From Verrucomicrobiales bacterium (GTDB lineage: Bacteria > Verrucomicrobiota > Verrucomicrobiia > Limisphaerales > CANJXF01), in assembly GCA_947478865.1 (NCBI GenBank), contig CANJXF010000010.1, positions 24,660-88,659 of the forward strand: DNA of 64,000 nucleotides. Reading direction: 5' to 3'. This document shows, piece after piece, positions 1 through 9,570 of the stretch (position 1 is the first letter of the stretch; each line of letters starts with the position of its first letter). The notes under the pieces were generated by a model. It had not been told where the DNA came from and did not search any database. It was given only the letters and a program-made list of their open reading frames with translations. Position numbers and translations under genes: made by a program.

Positions 1-456
1 AACGGTCGCGCGCACGGCGAAGCGGCAAGTCTCATTTGTTTTCCAAAGGTACGGCCAAAGACATTGACCGCCGGTGCCTTCACCGCCGAAGCGCTTGATC
101 TTTGCTCCCGCTCCCTCGTGGAGCAGTTCCACGCGCTGCTCCAACGGGACTTTGTTGGCATCGTCACCCTTGGTTGGATCCCAGACGGAAAAAATCACCA
201 CCTTGTTCGTCGGCGACCCGAGTTGTTGCATGCCGAAATAGCCGGCATTCCAACCGCACGCCATGAAGTAACTACCGCCGGTGGTTTGCTCAACGATAAC
301 TTCGTTGTAGAACAAATCGCCGTCCGGCGCCGCGAAATGCAGATGCACTGACCGTGCCGCTCGCGGGGGTTCAGCCACACTCGAAGAAATAGCTGCGCAA
401 CCAATCAGTCCCGCGACGTAAAACGCGAGGTTCGACTGTCGAATTGCGAAACCCAT
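1..456 (-). CDS. DUF3472 domain protein, 5' part (runs off left edge)
   Basis: An open minus-strand frame of 152 codons runs from an ATG at 456 to the window edge without a stop. The first ~28 residues form a signal peptide (hydrophobic core, then SSSVAEPP), so the protein is probably exported. After it come a GGSYFMACGWNAGYFGMQ stretch, KVVIFSVWDP and FGGEGTGGQC, which match my memory of DUF3472 proteins, found mainly in Bacteroidetes and Verrucomicrobia and often near carbohydrate genes. Function is unknown; a beta-sandwich carbohydrate-binding role is only a guess. The start lies one base after the alaS stop, so co-transcription with alaS is likely. The C-terminus is missing. Confidence 0.75.
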   Translation of the reverse strand, partial: MGFAIRQSNLAFYVAGLIGCAAISSSVAEPPRAARSVHLHFAAPDGDLFYNEVIVEQTTGGSYFMACGWNAGYFGMQQLGSPTNKVVIFSVWDPTKGDDANKVPLEQRVELLHEGAGAKIKRFGGEGTGGQCLWPYLWKTNETCRFAVRATV

Positions 457-457
457 A

Positions 458-3355
458 TCACCTCAATAATTCTGCTGCCTTGGCCAACGCCTCATCCAAC
501 TTGCTCGCGTCTTTGCCGCCGCCCCGCGCGTTGTCCGGCTTGCCGCCGCCCTTGCCGCCGACGATTGGCGCGATGGCTTGAATGATTTTGCCGGCTTGAA
601 CTTTTGTGGTGAAATCAGGAGTAACCGCCGCAATTAAAGACACTGCGCCATTGGCAACTCCGCCGAGAACGATCACCCCTTTGAATTGGCTTTTGAGAGA
701 ATCGGCCACGGCTTGCAGCGTCTCGCCGTCAACCGACCCAACGTTCTCAATGATCGCTGGAATGCCATTCATCTCTCTTGCTTTTGCGAGCAATTCCTTC
801 GCGTTTCCAGCCGCTTCTTTTTGCTGAACAGCTTTGAGTTGTTTCTCCAATTCCTTCTGCTGCGCGAGCAAACCCTCAATCTTCTTTTCCAGTTCGCCGA
901 CCGGCGCGTTGATTTTTCCGGCCACGGATTTGATCAACTGCAATTCCTGGTTCGCGCGGTTGTAGGCTTCCAGACCGGCGACCGCTTCGATGCGCCGGAC
1001 GCCTGCGGCAATCGCGCTTTCGCCGACGATGCGGAACAAACCAATCTCACCCGTCGCGCGCACGTGTGTGCCGCCGCAAAGTTCCATGGAATAACCGTTC
1101 AACTCCCCTGCCCGCCCGCCGATTTGCACGACGCGCACGGTGTCGCCGTATTTGTCGCCGAAGAATTGCATCACATCCTTGCGCGATTTCACGTCGGCGT
1201 GGGGAACTTCCGCCCACGACACGGGCGCGTTTTCGAGGATGCGTTCGTTGACGATTTTTTCAATGTCGCTGAGTTGTTCGGGAGTGAGCGGCGCGCTGTT
1301 AAAATCGAACGTCAACTTTTCCGGCGCGACCAACGAACCTTTTTGCGACGCCTCTTTGCTCACGACTTCGTGCAACGCCCAGTGCAGCAAATGCGTGACG
1401 GTGTGATGTCGCTGAATCGCGTTGCGGCGCGGCGCGTCCACCGCGAATTGCACTTCGGTCCCGGGCAAGAGCGTCGAAGCATCTTCCGCGACGAAATGCA
1501 GCCAGGTGTTGCCGCTTTTCTGCGTGTTGACGACGCGCCACATCTGCCCGCCGTGACTCAACTCGCCGGTGTCGCCGAGTTGCCCGCCCATTTCGGCGTA
1601 AGCGCTCGACGTGTCGAGGATGACGGCGTTCTTGTCCTTCACCTTGACCACTTCCAAAACTTTGGCCGCAACCGCGAGATTATCGAAGCCGACAAATTTC
1701 GTGGGCGTGGTGCATTCAATTTCCGAAAGTGAGATGACTTCTTTCTTCTGCGCGGCGCGGGCACGGGCGCGCTGTTCTTCCATCAACTTTTCAAAGCCTT
1801 CTTTGTCCACGGACAAACCGCGTTCACGCGCCATCAATTCGGTGAGGTCGAGCGGGAAGCCGTAGGTGTCGTAAAGTTTGAAGGCAAATTGACCACCGAT
1901 TGTTTTTGTTCGGCCGTTGGCTACCGGAGTAATTTCACCAGCCGAGATGACTTCAATTCCGTCTTTTGCACTGACGTTTATGACGGGATGCACATGAGCG
2001 TAACCAGGAGAAGGAAGTTTAAAAAGATCACTCGCTCGTTCAAACAATTCTATTCCTTTATCCAACGTTTTATTAAACGCCTCTTCCTCGCGCTGAATCA
2101 CTTCTTCGACGTGATTTCGGCGCGCGCGGATTTCGGGGAAGACGTCGCCCATCGTGTCGGCGAGAACGTCCACGAGTTTGTAGAAAAAGGGTTCGTGAAA
2201 ACCGAGCGTGCGTCCGTAGCGAACCGCGCGGCGCAGGATGCGGCGCAGGACGTAATTGCGGTCGGTGTTGCCGGGTTGAATGCCGTCGGCAATCGCAAAA
2301 CTCAAGGTGCGAATGTGGTCGGCGATGACGCGAAATGCGATGTCGACTTTCTCCTGCTCCGTGTCGCCGGTTGAACCGGACTTCGGCAACGTCGAAGAAT
2401 ATTTCTTGCCGCTCATCTTTTCCAGCTTGTCGAAAATCGGGCGGAAGATGTCGGTCTCGTAATTTGAAATTTTGGCGTGGGCGAAATCGGAAAAGTTTTT
2501 CGTCCCTTGCATGATGCTCGTCACACGCTCAAAACCCATTCCGGTATCGACATGCTTGGCGGGCAGCGGCGAAAACGTTCCATCCGGATTCGCATTAAAC
2601 TGGATGAAAACCAGGTTCCAAATCTCGATGCAGCGCGCGTCGCCTTTGTTGACGAGCGAACCTTTGGTGTCGCCGTTCGGCGTAAGATCGACGTGGAGTT
2701 CCGAGCAGGGACCGCACGGGCCGGTTTCGCCCATCATCCAGAAATTATCTTTCTTGTTGCCTGGTACAATGTGTTCCGCTGGATCTAAACCAATTTTCAA
2801 AAAGTGATACGCCCAAAAAGAAGCCGCTTCTTCATCAGATCTAGATTCGCCCGAAGATGATTTTGGATAGGCATAAACAGATATTCCGCCGTCAATTATC
2901 GTTTGAGCCGAGTGTATTGCACCTTCGAGTTCGTCCTTCCAAAGTTTCATGTCCATGTGCGGACAAAAAACCGTTGCGTAAATCCTTTGCGGCGGAAATT
3001 TCCAGATGCCGACGACCAGTTCCCACGCCCATTCGATGGCTTCTTTTTTGAAATAATTGCCAAAACTCCAGTTGCCGAGCATCTCAAAAAACGTGTGGTG
3101 ATAGGTGTCGAGGCCGACGTCGTCGAGGTCGTTGTGCTTGCCACCGGCGCGAATGCATTTCTGCGTGTCCGCGGCGCGCGGCGGGTTGTAAGGACATTTC
3201 GTTTGCCCCAGAAAAATCGGGACGAACTGGTTCATGCCCGCGTTCGTGAAGAGCAGGTTCGGCGAATCCGGCATGAGGCTCGAAGAAGACACGATGCTGT
3301 GCTCCTTCGATTTGAAGAAGTCTAAAAACGATTGGCGAATTTGTGTGCTGGTCAT
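458..3355 (-). CDS. alaS: alanyl-tRNA synthetase
   Basis: Charges tRNA-Ala with alanine in the cytoplasm. The ATG at 3355 gives 965 aa beginning MTSTQIRQSFLDFFKSKEH, the usual N-terminus; 129 further upstream codons in the same frame have no family resemblance. Visible parts are the class II catalytic core (LLFTNAGMNQFVPIFLG; GETGPCGPCSE), the editing domain zinc ligands (HHTVTHLLH and ELCGGTHV with Cys760), and a C-terminal domain ending in a GGKGGGKPDNARGGG stretch. It is ~90 residues longer than typical bacterial AlaRS; extra segments lie near residues 145-165 and 430-485 and their DNA (about 2760-2900 and 1880-2070) looks more AT-rich than the rest. Identity is certain. Confidence 0.97.
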   Translation of the reverse strand: MTSTQIRQSFLDFFKSKEHSIVSSSSLMPDSPNLLFTNAGMNQFVPIFLGQTKCPYNPPRAADTQKCIRAGGKHNDLDDVGLDTYHHTFFEMLGNWSFGNYFKKEAIEWAWELVVGIWKFPPQRIYATVFCPHMDMKLWKDELEGAIHSAQTIIDGGISVYAYPKSSSGESRSDEEAASFWAYHFLKIGLDPAEHIVPGNKKDNFWMMGETGPCGPCSELHVDLTPNGDTKGSLVNKGDARCIEIWNLVFIQFNANPDGTFSPLPAKHVDTGMGFERVTSIMQGTKNFSDFAHAKISNYETDIFRPIFDKLEKMSGKKYSSTLPKSGSTGDTEQEKVDIAFRVIADHIRTLSFAIADGIQPGNTDRNYVLRRILRRAVRYGRTLGFHEPFFYKLVDVLADTMGDVFPEIRARRNHVEEVIQREEEAFNKTLDKGIELFERASDLFKLPSPGYAHVHPVINVSAKDGIEVISAGEITPVANGRTKTIGGQFAFKLYDTYGFPLDLTELMARERGLSVDKEGFEKLMEEQRARARAAQKKEVISLSEIECTTPTKFVGFDNLAVAAKVLEVVKVKDKNAVILDTSSAYAEMGGQLGDTGELSHGGQMWRVVNTQKSGNTWLHFVAEDASTLLPGTEVQFAVDAPRRNAIQRHHTVTHLLHWALHEVVSKEASQKGSLVAPEKLTFDFNSAPLTPEQLSDIEKIVNERILENAPVSWAEVPHADVKSRKDVMQFFGDKYGDTVRVVQIGGRAGELNGYSMELCGGTHVRATGEIGLFRIVGESAIAAGVRRIEAVAGLEAYNRANQELQLIKSVAGKINAPVGELEKKIEGLLAQQKELEKQLKAVQQKEAAGNAKELLAKAREMNGIPAIIENVGSVDGETLQAVADSLKSQFKGVIVLGGVANGAVSLIAAVTPDFTTKVQAGKIIQAIAPIVGGKGGGKPDNARGGGKDASKLDEALAKAAELLR

Positions 3356-3770
3356 ATTCAGAGCGGGCGAGAATAGAAAAAGGCCGCTCGCAATGCGAGT
3401 GGAAGTTTTATCTACGGAGAATCGAGAATCGCAAGGCGCACCGAGCATCACACACTTTTCCGGCGCGCCGGCGGTCTCACATCCGCAGCGTTCCGGCAGC
3501 AAGAACGAGGTTGAATCGTCCCACGGCACTGAACTGCAAAATACGAATTTCCGGAGCACCGTTTGCGTGGGCGCTGGATGTTTCCAAGAACCAGGTGATC
3601 GGACAGCTTGGCGTTGCCCGGCGGACCACGAGCGGTCCCCGCTCGCAGCGCTCCACCCGCTGCGGACGATGACCGGCCGCAGATACGACTTCGATGGTGC
3701 CCGCAACCGCGGAGACGGAGCCGACGAAAGCAGTTCCTCCAACCGGGCCAGCGGTTCTCCTGTTCAATTC
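3356..3770. other. 415-bp stretch without a supported gene
   Basis: Lies between alaS and the mscL terminator. The only notable frame is a minus-strand TTG-started one of 96 codons (3477-3767, ...ITWFLETSSAHANG...) that begins just beyond the terminator and has no recognised domain. Plus-strand frames here overlap the alaS 5' end and look like shadows. The segment must hold the alaS promoter, but no clear -35/-10 pair could be assigned. No rnpB, tmRNA, SRP RNA or tRNA signature was seen. Confidence 0.45.
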
Positions 3771-3806
3771 AAAAAAAATCCGTCAACCACCTGAGGCGAT
3801 TGACGG
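3771..3806 (-). terminator. intrinsic terminator of mscL
   Basis: On the minus strand a 7-bp perfect stem (3800-3806 with 3780-3786, CCGTCAA/TTGACGG, 13-nt loop) is followed by a run of eight T (3771-3778). It sits 25 bases after the mscL stop codon, where a rho-independent terminator is expected. Confidence 0.85.
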
Positions 3807-3831
3807 AAATAGGCCAACGCTAGTTCGTTAA

Positions 3832-4263
3832 TTAACTCGACCGAGAACGGAGGGAATCGCGGATTTCTGTGAGGAGCTTTTCTTCATTGGTAGGTCCAGG
3901 AGGGGTTACCGGTTTGGTCTCCTCGTTCTGCCTCAATTTATTCATTCCTTTGACGACCATGAAAATGCAAAACGCAAGGATCGCGAAGTTAATCAGGATT
4001 GTCACAAAATTGCCCCAGGCGAAAACAGGCCCCAGCTTCTTGGCATCTACCAAACCCAAGCCGGCGGTGACCTTATCCGAGAGAGGGATGTAAAGATTGC
4101 TGAAGTCCACATTGCCAATGGCCCTTCCGACTACCGGCATAATGAGGTCTTCGATGACTGAGTTAACAATCTTTCCAAAAGCCCCGCCAATGATCACACC
4201 GACGGCGAGATCCACGACGTTCCCGCGCATTGCAAACTCTTTGAACTCTTTGACCATGCTCAT
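3832..4263 (-). CDS. mscL: large-conductance mechanosensitive channel MscL
   Basis: Inner-membrane homopentameric channel that opens under membrane tension to release solutes during hypo-osmotic shock. The 143-aa length fits the family. The N-terminus [20 protein letters not shown], the pore-lining helix [18 protein letters not shown] and a second helix ([19 protein letters not shown]) are all present, followed by a charged cytoplasmic tail. Two in-frame ATGs (4263 and 4257) are possible; the second matches the family start. An intrinsic terminator follows. Confidence 0.97.
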   Translation of the reverse strand: MSMVKEFKEFAMRGNVVDLAVGVIIGGAFGKIVNSVIEDLIMPVVGRAIGNVDFSNLYIPLSDKVTAGLGLVDAKKLGPVFAWGNFVTILINFAILAFCIFMVVKGMNKLRQNEETKPVTPPGPTNEEKLLTEIRDSLRSRSS

Positions 4264-4307
4264 ATGATTTTTCCTTGGGTTAGTTAGTTATTGTGACCGT
4301 TCCTGAA

Positions 4308-5036
4308 TCAAAACTTGTAAGCCAGCGCCGTTACGAGCTTTAGATCATTCTTTTCGCGGCCGGCGGCGGGTTGGTTGTCGTAGGTATCCTGGATGTAGGT
4401 GCGCAAGCTCAGCTTTTCGGTCAGCGCGGTCTCAACACCCAGCTCGGCATTGACGATGAAATTCTCCAGGTCGTCAACTTGAGGAAGTATCTCCACACTT
4501 TGCCAGATCTTAGCGCGGGTGGATAATTTCTGGTCGAAGCGCTCAGCCAAACGCACCGTAAAATACGCGTCGGTTTCGTCGCCTTGCTTTTCATAGATCA
4601 CAGCCGGCCCGACTTCCCCACTGAGCTTGGTGTTGTCTTCCTTGATGAAGTAATAACCAACACCCGGGCTCAACGTGAAGCGATACTCGACGTCGGCAAT
4701 TGCATCATGCAGACCATCCAGGCGCAGGTATCCGTAAACGCGCTCGGTAAACAACCGGTTGTATTGCCCGAAGCCGTGCAGCGACTCGGCGTTCTTCTCC
4801 CCGCTGTTCTCGCCATAGGTCGCATCCGCGCCAAAAGCTAATTCATTTTGATCCCATTTCTTTTTCGTCAGAATGTTCCCGGTAAAGAGCAAGGTATCGC
4901 TGTTGCCTCGGGTTAAGGAGAACCCCAATGCCGCCGAGGTATCCCACGCGGGCACCTTTTCCGGGGTAGGAACCTGCGCTGAAGCAGTCATCGCTGTGGC
5001 AGCCAAAAAGCAGCCGACGAGCGTGGTTCGAAGCAT
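4308..5036 (-). CDS. DUF481 family outer-membrane beta-barrel protein
   Basis: A 242-aa exported protein. The ATG at 5036 gives MLRTTLVGCFLAATAMTASAQ, a clean signal peptide with an AxA-type cleavage site; an upstream ATG at 5069 would add 11 residues. The mature part has alternating beta-strand patterns (GFSLTRGNSDTLLF, YGYLRLDGLHD, LSPGVGYYFI, GEVGPAVIYEKQG) and ends in Phe (ALAYKF), as expected of an outer-membrane barrel. This matches DUF481, the salt-induced outer-membrane protein YdiY-like family, whose function is unsettled. It sits upstream of mscL on the same strand, so an osmotic or envelope role would fit, but that is inference. Confidence 0.82.
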   Translation of the reverse strand: MLRTTLVGCFLAATAMTASAQVPTPEKVPAWDTSAALGFSLTRGNSDTLLFTGNILTKKKWDQNELAFGADATYGENSGEKNAESLHGFGQYNRLFTERVYGYLRLDGLHDAIADVEYRFTLSPGVGYYFIKEDNTKLSGEVGPAVIYEKQGDETDAYFTVRLAERFDQKLSTRAKIWQSVEILPQVDDLENFIVNAELGVETALTEKLSLRTYIQDTYDNQPAAGREKNDLKLVTALAYKF

Positions 5037-5127
5037 AAGTGTGTTAGTCGTATCGTTTAATCTGATCATGTTTCTGTTTGGTTGTTGTTTGAGTTTTCCG
5101 GTTGGTTGGGAATTGTTTCAGAAAAAG

Positions 5128-5885
5128 CTATTTTTTAAATAGCCCTTTGAGGCCATCCACGGTCTTACCCGCTTTTTCGGTCGTCGATTTACCGAGATCT
5201 TTCACGTCGCCACCCAGTCCAGCGAGCGCTTCCGTCCCGGATTTCACCGAACTGGCGATAAGCGGCTTTAGAATTTCTTTGCAAAGCTGCGCAGCGGTCA
5301 CTCCATTGTTTTCCGAGCCAATGTTGGTCAAATGAATGGGAGGTAAAGGAACAGTCGCCGCCTTGCCGCCCATGCCTGTCACGCTGACATGAATTTTTCC
5401 GCCTTCAATGACGACATCCTTCACAAAAAACTTCTTACCTCCCTCACTTGCCGATTTCTCTTTCGATGTCGGCTTCACGTCGTTGGGCGCACCTTCGAGA
5501 TTCTTCAGGATCTGGCTGAGGTTATTTCCGCCGAGGCCTCCTTCGAAAGTAATTTCCGACCCCTGAATGCTTACCTCATCGATGGCAATGGTATCAGACA
5601 TAACACTGCCTAACTTAATCGCGACTTTAACCTGCCCCATTTCAATGGCGGACGGGGTTTTGTAGCCCTCCGGGTTCCCTACGAAAAGTTTTTCCAATAC
5701 ACCGTTGCCATTCATCGGGGATACTTTGGCGCTGCCGAGGCGCACATCGACTTTCGTCAATATGGGTCCCACGGTCTCCACACCTTTTTTGATAATGGAA
5801 TTGAGATTGGAGAAAATCAGGACCAACACCACGATCACTACCACTATACAAATGCAAGCGCACCTCGGAGTATCCACTTTTTCAT
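5128..5885 (-). CDS. AsmA-like membrane-anchored protein, apparently frameshifted near its start
   Basis: The long readable frame gives a hydrophobic segment (VVVIVVLVLIFSNLNSIIKKG), then an AsmA/DUF748-like repetitive beta domain (VDVRLGSAKV, LFVGNPEGYKTPSAIEMGQVKV, DEVSIQGSEITFEG, FFVKDVVIEGGKIHV) and a C-terminal amphipathic tail ending GLKGLFKK. AsmA-like proteins are membrane-anchored periplasmic proteins linked to lipid transport. No good start exists in that frame; the natural start appears to be the ATG at 5885 (MKKWILRGALAFV), which hits TAG at 5844-5846. Removing one TA from GTATAG (5844-5849) fuses the two frames into an ordinary N-terminus. Translation might instead begin at GTG codons just after the lesion. 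Confidence 0.72.
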
Positions 5886-5951
5886 AGGTGCGATGCTGTC
5901 CAGAGAAGGAAGCTGTGTCAAATAGAACTTGCCTGCCAAATAACCAGGGTC

Positions 5952-6563
5952 CTACCCGCGCTTCTTCATGTGCCGATGGACGGCGAAGTAGTACAGCACA
6001 CCTAAAACCGCCAGCGCCCCGATCATCCAAAGGGATATTCTATGAAGGTTACCCTTCATCAGTTGTTCGTCCTGACCGGCCTTCACGCCTACCCAGCATA
6101 GGACCGACACCCAGATCGCCGAGCCAATCAAGGTGAACAGCGAATACCAGCGGAAATCCATTTTCACGATGCCCATGGGAATACCGATCAGGTGTCGCAC
6201 CACGGGCAGCAAGCGCGAAACGAATACCCCGAACGGACCAAACTTTTCACTCCACCGCTCGGCCGCGTGAAGCTTGGCCTCGGGAATCAGGAAATAGCCG
6301 CCGTATTTGAGCACCAGCGGGCGTCCGGCCCAACGGGAAATCCAGTACATAACCGCCGCGCCGAACCAAGACCCAATGGTTCCAGCAAGGATGATCCCGG
6401 CCATGCTGAGCTTCCCTTTTTCGGCGAGCATCGCCGCAGGTGGGATGACGAATTCGCTGGGCAATGGGACAATGGAACTCTCGATGGCCATGAGCAACGC
6501 AACGAGCGGATAGCCGCCCGTTTCCAGCGCGCCCATATACCAATCGAGAAGTTCTTTGAACAT
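5952..6563 (-). CDS. DedA family membrane protein
   Basis: A polytopic inner-membrane protein of 203 aa from the ATG at 6563 (an upstream start at 6590 adds nine residues). Typical DedA/VTT (SNARE-associated) motifs are visible: ESSIVPLPSEFVIPPAA near the N-terminus, a GxxxG-containing helix (AGTIGSWFGAAVMYWI), and FVSRLLPVVRHLIGIPMGI, which holds the conserved arginines of the family. DedA proteins are implicated in lipid-carrier flipping and proton-motive-force homeostasis. It lies between eno and the AsmA-like gene on the same strand. Confidence 0.92.
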   Translation of the reverse strand: MFKELLDWYMGALETGGYPLVALLMAIESSIVPLPSEFVIPPAAMLAEKGKLSMAGIILAGTIGSWFGAAVMYWISRWAGRPLVLKYGGYFLIPEAKLHAAERWSEKFGPFGVFVSRLLPVVRHLIGIPMGIVKMDFRWYSLFTLIGSAIWVSVLCWVGVKAGQDEQLMKGNLHRISLWMIGALAVLGVLYYFAVHRHMKKRG

Positions 6564-6637
6564 GATGTCTATCCGCGCAGCCAAGGCCACCGAGTGACCT
6601 CAGCAAAATCGCCGCGGTCCGCCGTGTCCGATTCGGA

Positions 6638-7915
<1,278 letters not shown>

Positions 7916-8005
7916 TCAAATTAATGAGCGCGCATCATAAGAACGAGCGGTGACGAGTCAAGGAACAAGCCGCTTGCTTTCTCACCGCGCGTGCGGTCTT
8001 CCAAC

Positions 8006-8986
8006 CTAGAGAACGACCGGTTTTGGCAACACCGGGTCTAGTTCCAGCAAGACCGCGCAAAGCTTTTCCAAACGAGGCGTGGCCGCTCCGGCTTGACGGG
8101 CTTGCCGGAGCGATTCCAGGAAAAGAGCAACGAGTTCCAAGGGTTGTCGGCGCTCGAAGTCGATTAGCGTCGAGGCTTTGTAATCACCCATCTGGCGAGT
8201 GCGGATGAGTTCCTTTTCCGCCGTGCTGTTTTGCACATTCAGGCCTAAGGCCTGCGCCGTCGCGATGACTTCATCCATTAATTCGCGAACCAGCTTTTCC
8301 CAGCGCTCGTCGGACAATAAATCTTTCGTGCTCAGACACCGTCCGGGCTGAACCCCTTTTGCATCACCACTGGAAACCGCTTCAAAACCGGCGGCGCCCG
8401 CCACTCCAAGGCCGTTAAATGGCACGTTCCACACCAGCTTTTCCCAGTGGGCTTGCTCCAGATTCTCGGTGACCTCACACAGAACTCCCGCATTGCGAAA
8501 CATCGCGGCAATATCATGAGTGCGTGGTTCCGGCTTTCCGCTGAATTCGCCCATGAGAATTCGGCCGCGTCCAACCTGCTGAATGACGCCTGGCTCGACC
8601 CGGTTCAAGCAAACAAAGCAAAGGCCGCCCAGAATTTTATCTTTGCCAAAAAGGCTGGCAAGAATCTCCTCGTTGCCCAATCCGTTTTGCAGAGTGAAAA
8701 TCGCGGTCTTGTCCCCGACAAGCGGCGGCACCAAGTTCGCGAATTGATCGTTGGCGGTCGTCTTCAGGCCAATCAAAACCAAATCGCAAACGCCGATGTC
8801 TTCCGGCGTTCGTGCGCAATTGGGAGTGGCGTGGACGTCGCCTTCATCGCTGCGAACGTAAACTCCCTTGCGGCGGACGACTTCATAATCCGAGCGCAGC
8901 AGCAGATGAACATCCTGGCCGGCGTGACTAAGTTTCGCCCCGTAATAACTGCCCAGCGCTCCGCATCCGACAACGGCGATTTTCAT
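8006..8986 (-). CDS. panE: 2-dehydropantoate 2-reductase (ketopantoate reductase family)
   Basis: NADPH-dependent reduction of ketopantoate to pantoate, for coenzyme A synthesis. The start at 8986 gives 326 aa with MKIAVVGCGALGSYYGAKL, the Rossmann nucleotide-binding motif; the frame extends further upstream without homology. Other family marks are LQNGLGNEE, the HWEKLVWNVPFNGL segment containing the presumed catalytic lysine, and a C-terminal TLIDFERRQPLEL segment. Many genomes carry several paralogues of this family, so the in vivo substrate is likely but not certain to be ketopantoate. Confidence 0.88.
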   Translation of the reverse strand: MKIAVVGCGALGSYYGAKLSHAGQDVHLLLRSDYEVVRRKGVYVRSDEGDVHATPNCARTPEDIGVCDLVLIGLKTTANDQFANLVPPLVGDKTAIFTLQNGLGNEEILASLFGKDKILGGLCFVCLNRVEPGVIQQVGRGRILMGEFSGKPEPRTHDIAAMFRNAGVLCEVTENLEQAHWEKLVWNVPFNGLGVAGAAGFEAVSSGDAKGVQPGRCLSTKDLLSDERWEKLVRELMDEVIATAQALGLNVQNSTAEKELIRTRQMGDYKASTLIDFERRQPLELVALFLESLRQARQAGAATPRLEKLCAVLLELDPVLPKPVVL

Positions 8987-9051
8987 GATAGATATATTCC
9001 TGCACAATTTTGTTTTGAACGGCAAAGCAAATATAACCTCGCCGCTGATGG

Positions 9052-9085
9052 AAATGAAAAAGGCGCTCCGAAAATTCGGAGCGCC
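9052..9085 (-). terminator. intrinsic terminator after the HU gene
   Basis: A perfect 10-bp stem (9062-9071 with 9076-9085, GGCGCTCCGA/TCGGAGCGCC) with a four-base loop. On the minus strand it is followed by TTTTTCATT. It lies 17 bases beyond the HU stop codon and would stop HU transcription before panE. Confidence 0.9.
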
Positions 9086-9101
9086 CATTGAACTCGCAAA
9101 A

Positions 9102-9389
9102 TTATTTCGCGTTGAGAATCGCGTCCTTGGCGGCCTTGGCGACGCGGAACTTCACAACTTTCTTGGCCGGAATCTGGATCGATGCACCGGTGGCGGGGTT
9201 GCGTCCGATGCGCGCCTTGCGGTTCACGAGCACGAGCTTGCCGATGCCCGGCAGCGTGAAGGTGTTTTTCGCATTCTTGTAGGCCATGGTTGCGAGCAGC
9301 TCGAGAATTTCAGCGGCGGATTTTTTGGTGACTCCGGATGCCTCTGCAATCTCGGAAGCGATTTGTGATTTGGACAATGCTTTTGCCAT
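9102..9389 (-). CDS. HU family DNA-binding protein
   Basis: Small basic nucleoid protein that bends DNA. The 95-aa sequence MAKALSKSQIASEIAEASGV has the helical dimerisation part, and the beta-arm shows GIGKLVLVNRKARIGRNPATGASIQIPA, with the conserved RxGRNPxTG motif and the intercalating proline. Length fits HU/IHF. It is transcribed alone: a strong terminator follows it and the upstream neighbour is divergent. Confidence 0.96.
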   Translation of the reverse strand: MAKALSKSQIASEIAEASGVTKKSAAEILELLATMAYKNAKNTFTLPGIGKLVLVNRKARIGRNPATGASIQIPAKKVVKFRVAKAAKDAILNAK

Positions 9390-9570
9390 AATAGTTTTTT
9401 GTTGTTGTTCGTGTTGATTTAAAAGTCGTTCGACCGGCGTATTAAACCGATTGGAAAAAGTGGCGCAAGGAGAAAATGCCCGTTTTCAGTGGCGAATACT
9501 CATGAATAACACACGGTCGATCGCAGCAGAGACTTGACTTGAGAACTCATTTCCACAACATCGGTTTTTC

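Noticed and set aside
686..1732. Plus-strand open frame of 348 codons antisense to alaS
   Set aside because: It lies wholly inside the certain alaS gene and has no homology; high GC at third positions leaves long antisense frames open.
3477..3767. Minus-strand TTG-started frame of 96 codons upstream of alaS
   Set aside because: No recognised domain, weak start, begins immediately after the mscL terminator; listed only as part of a gene-free stretch.
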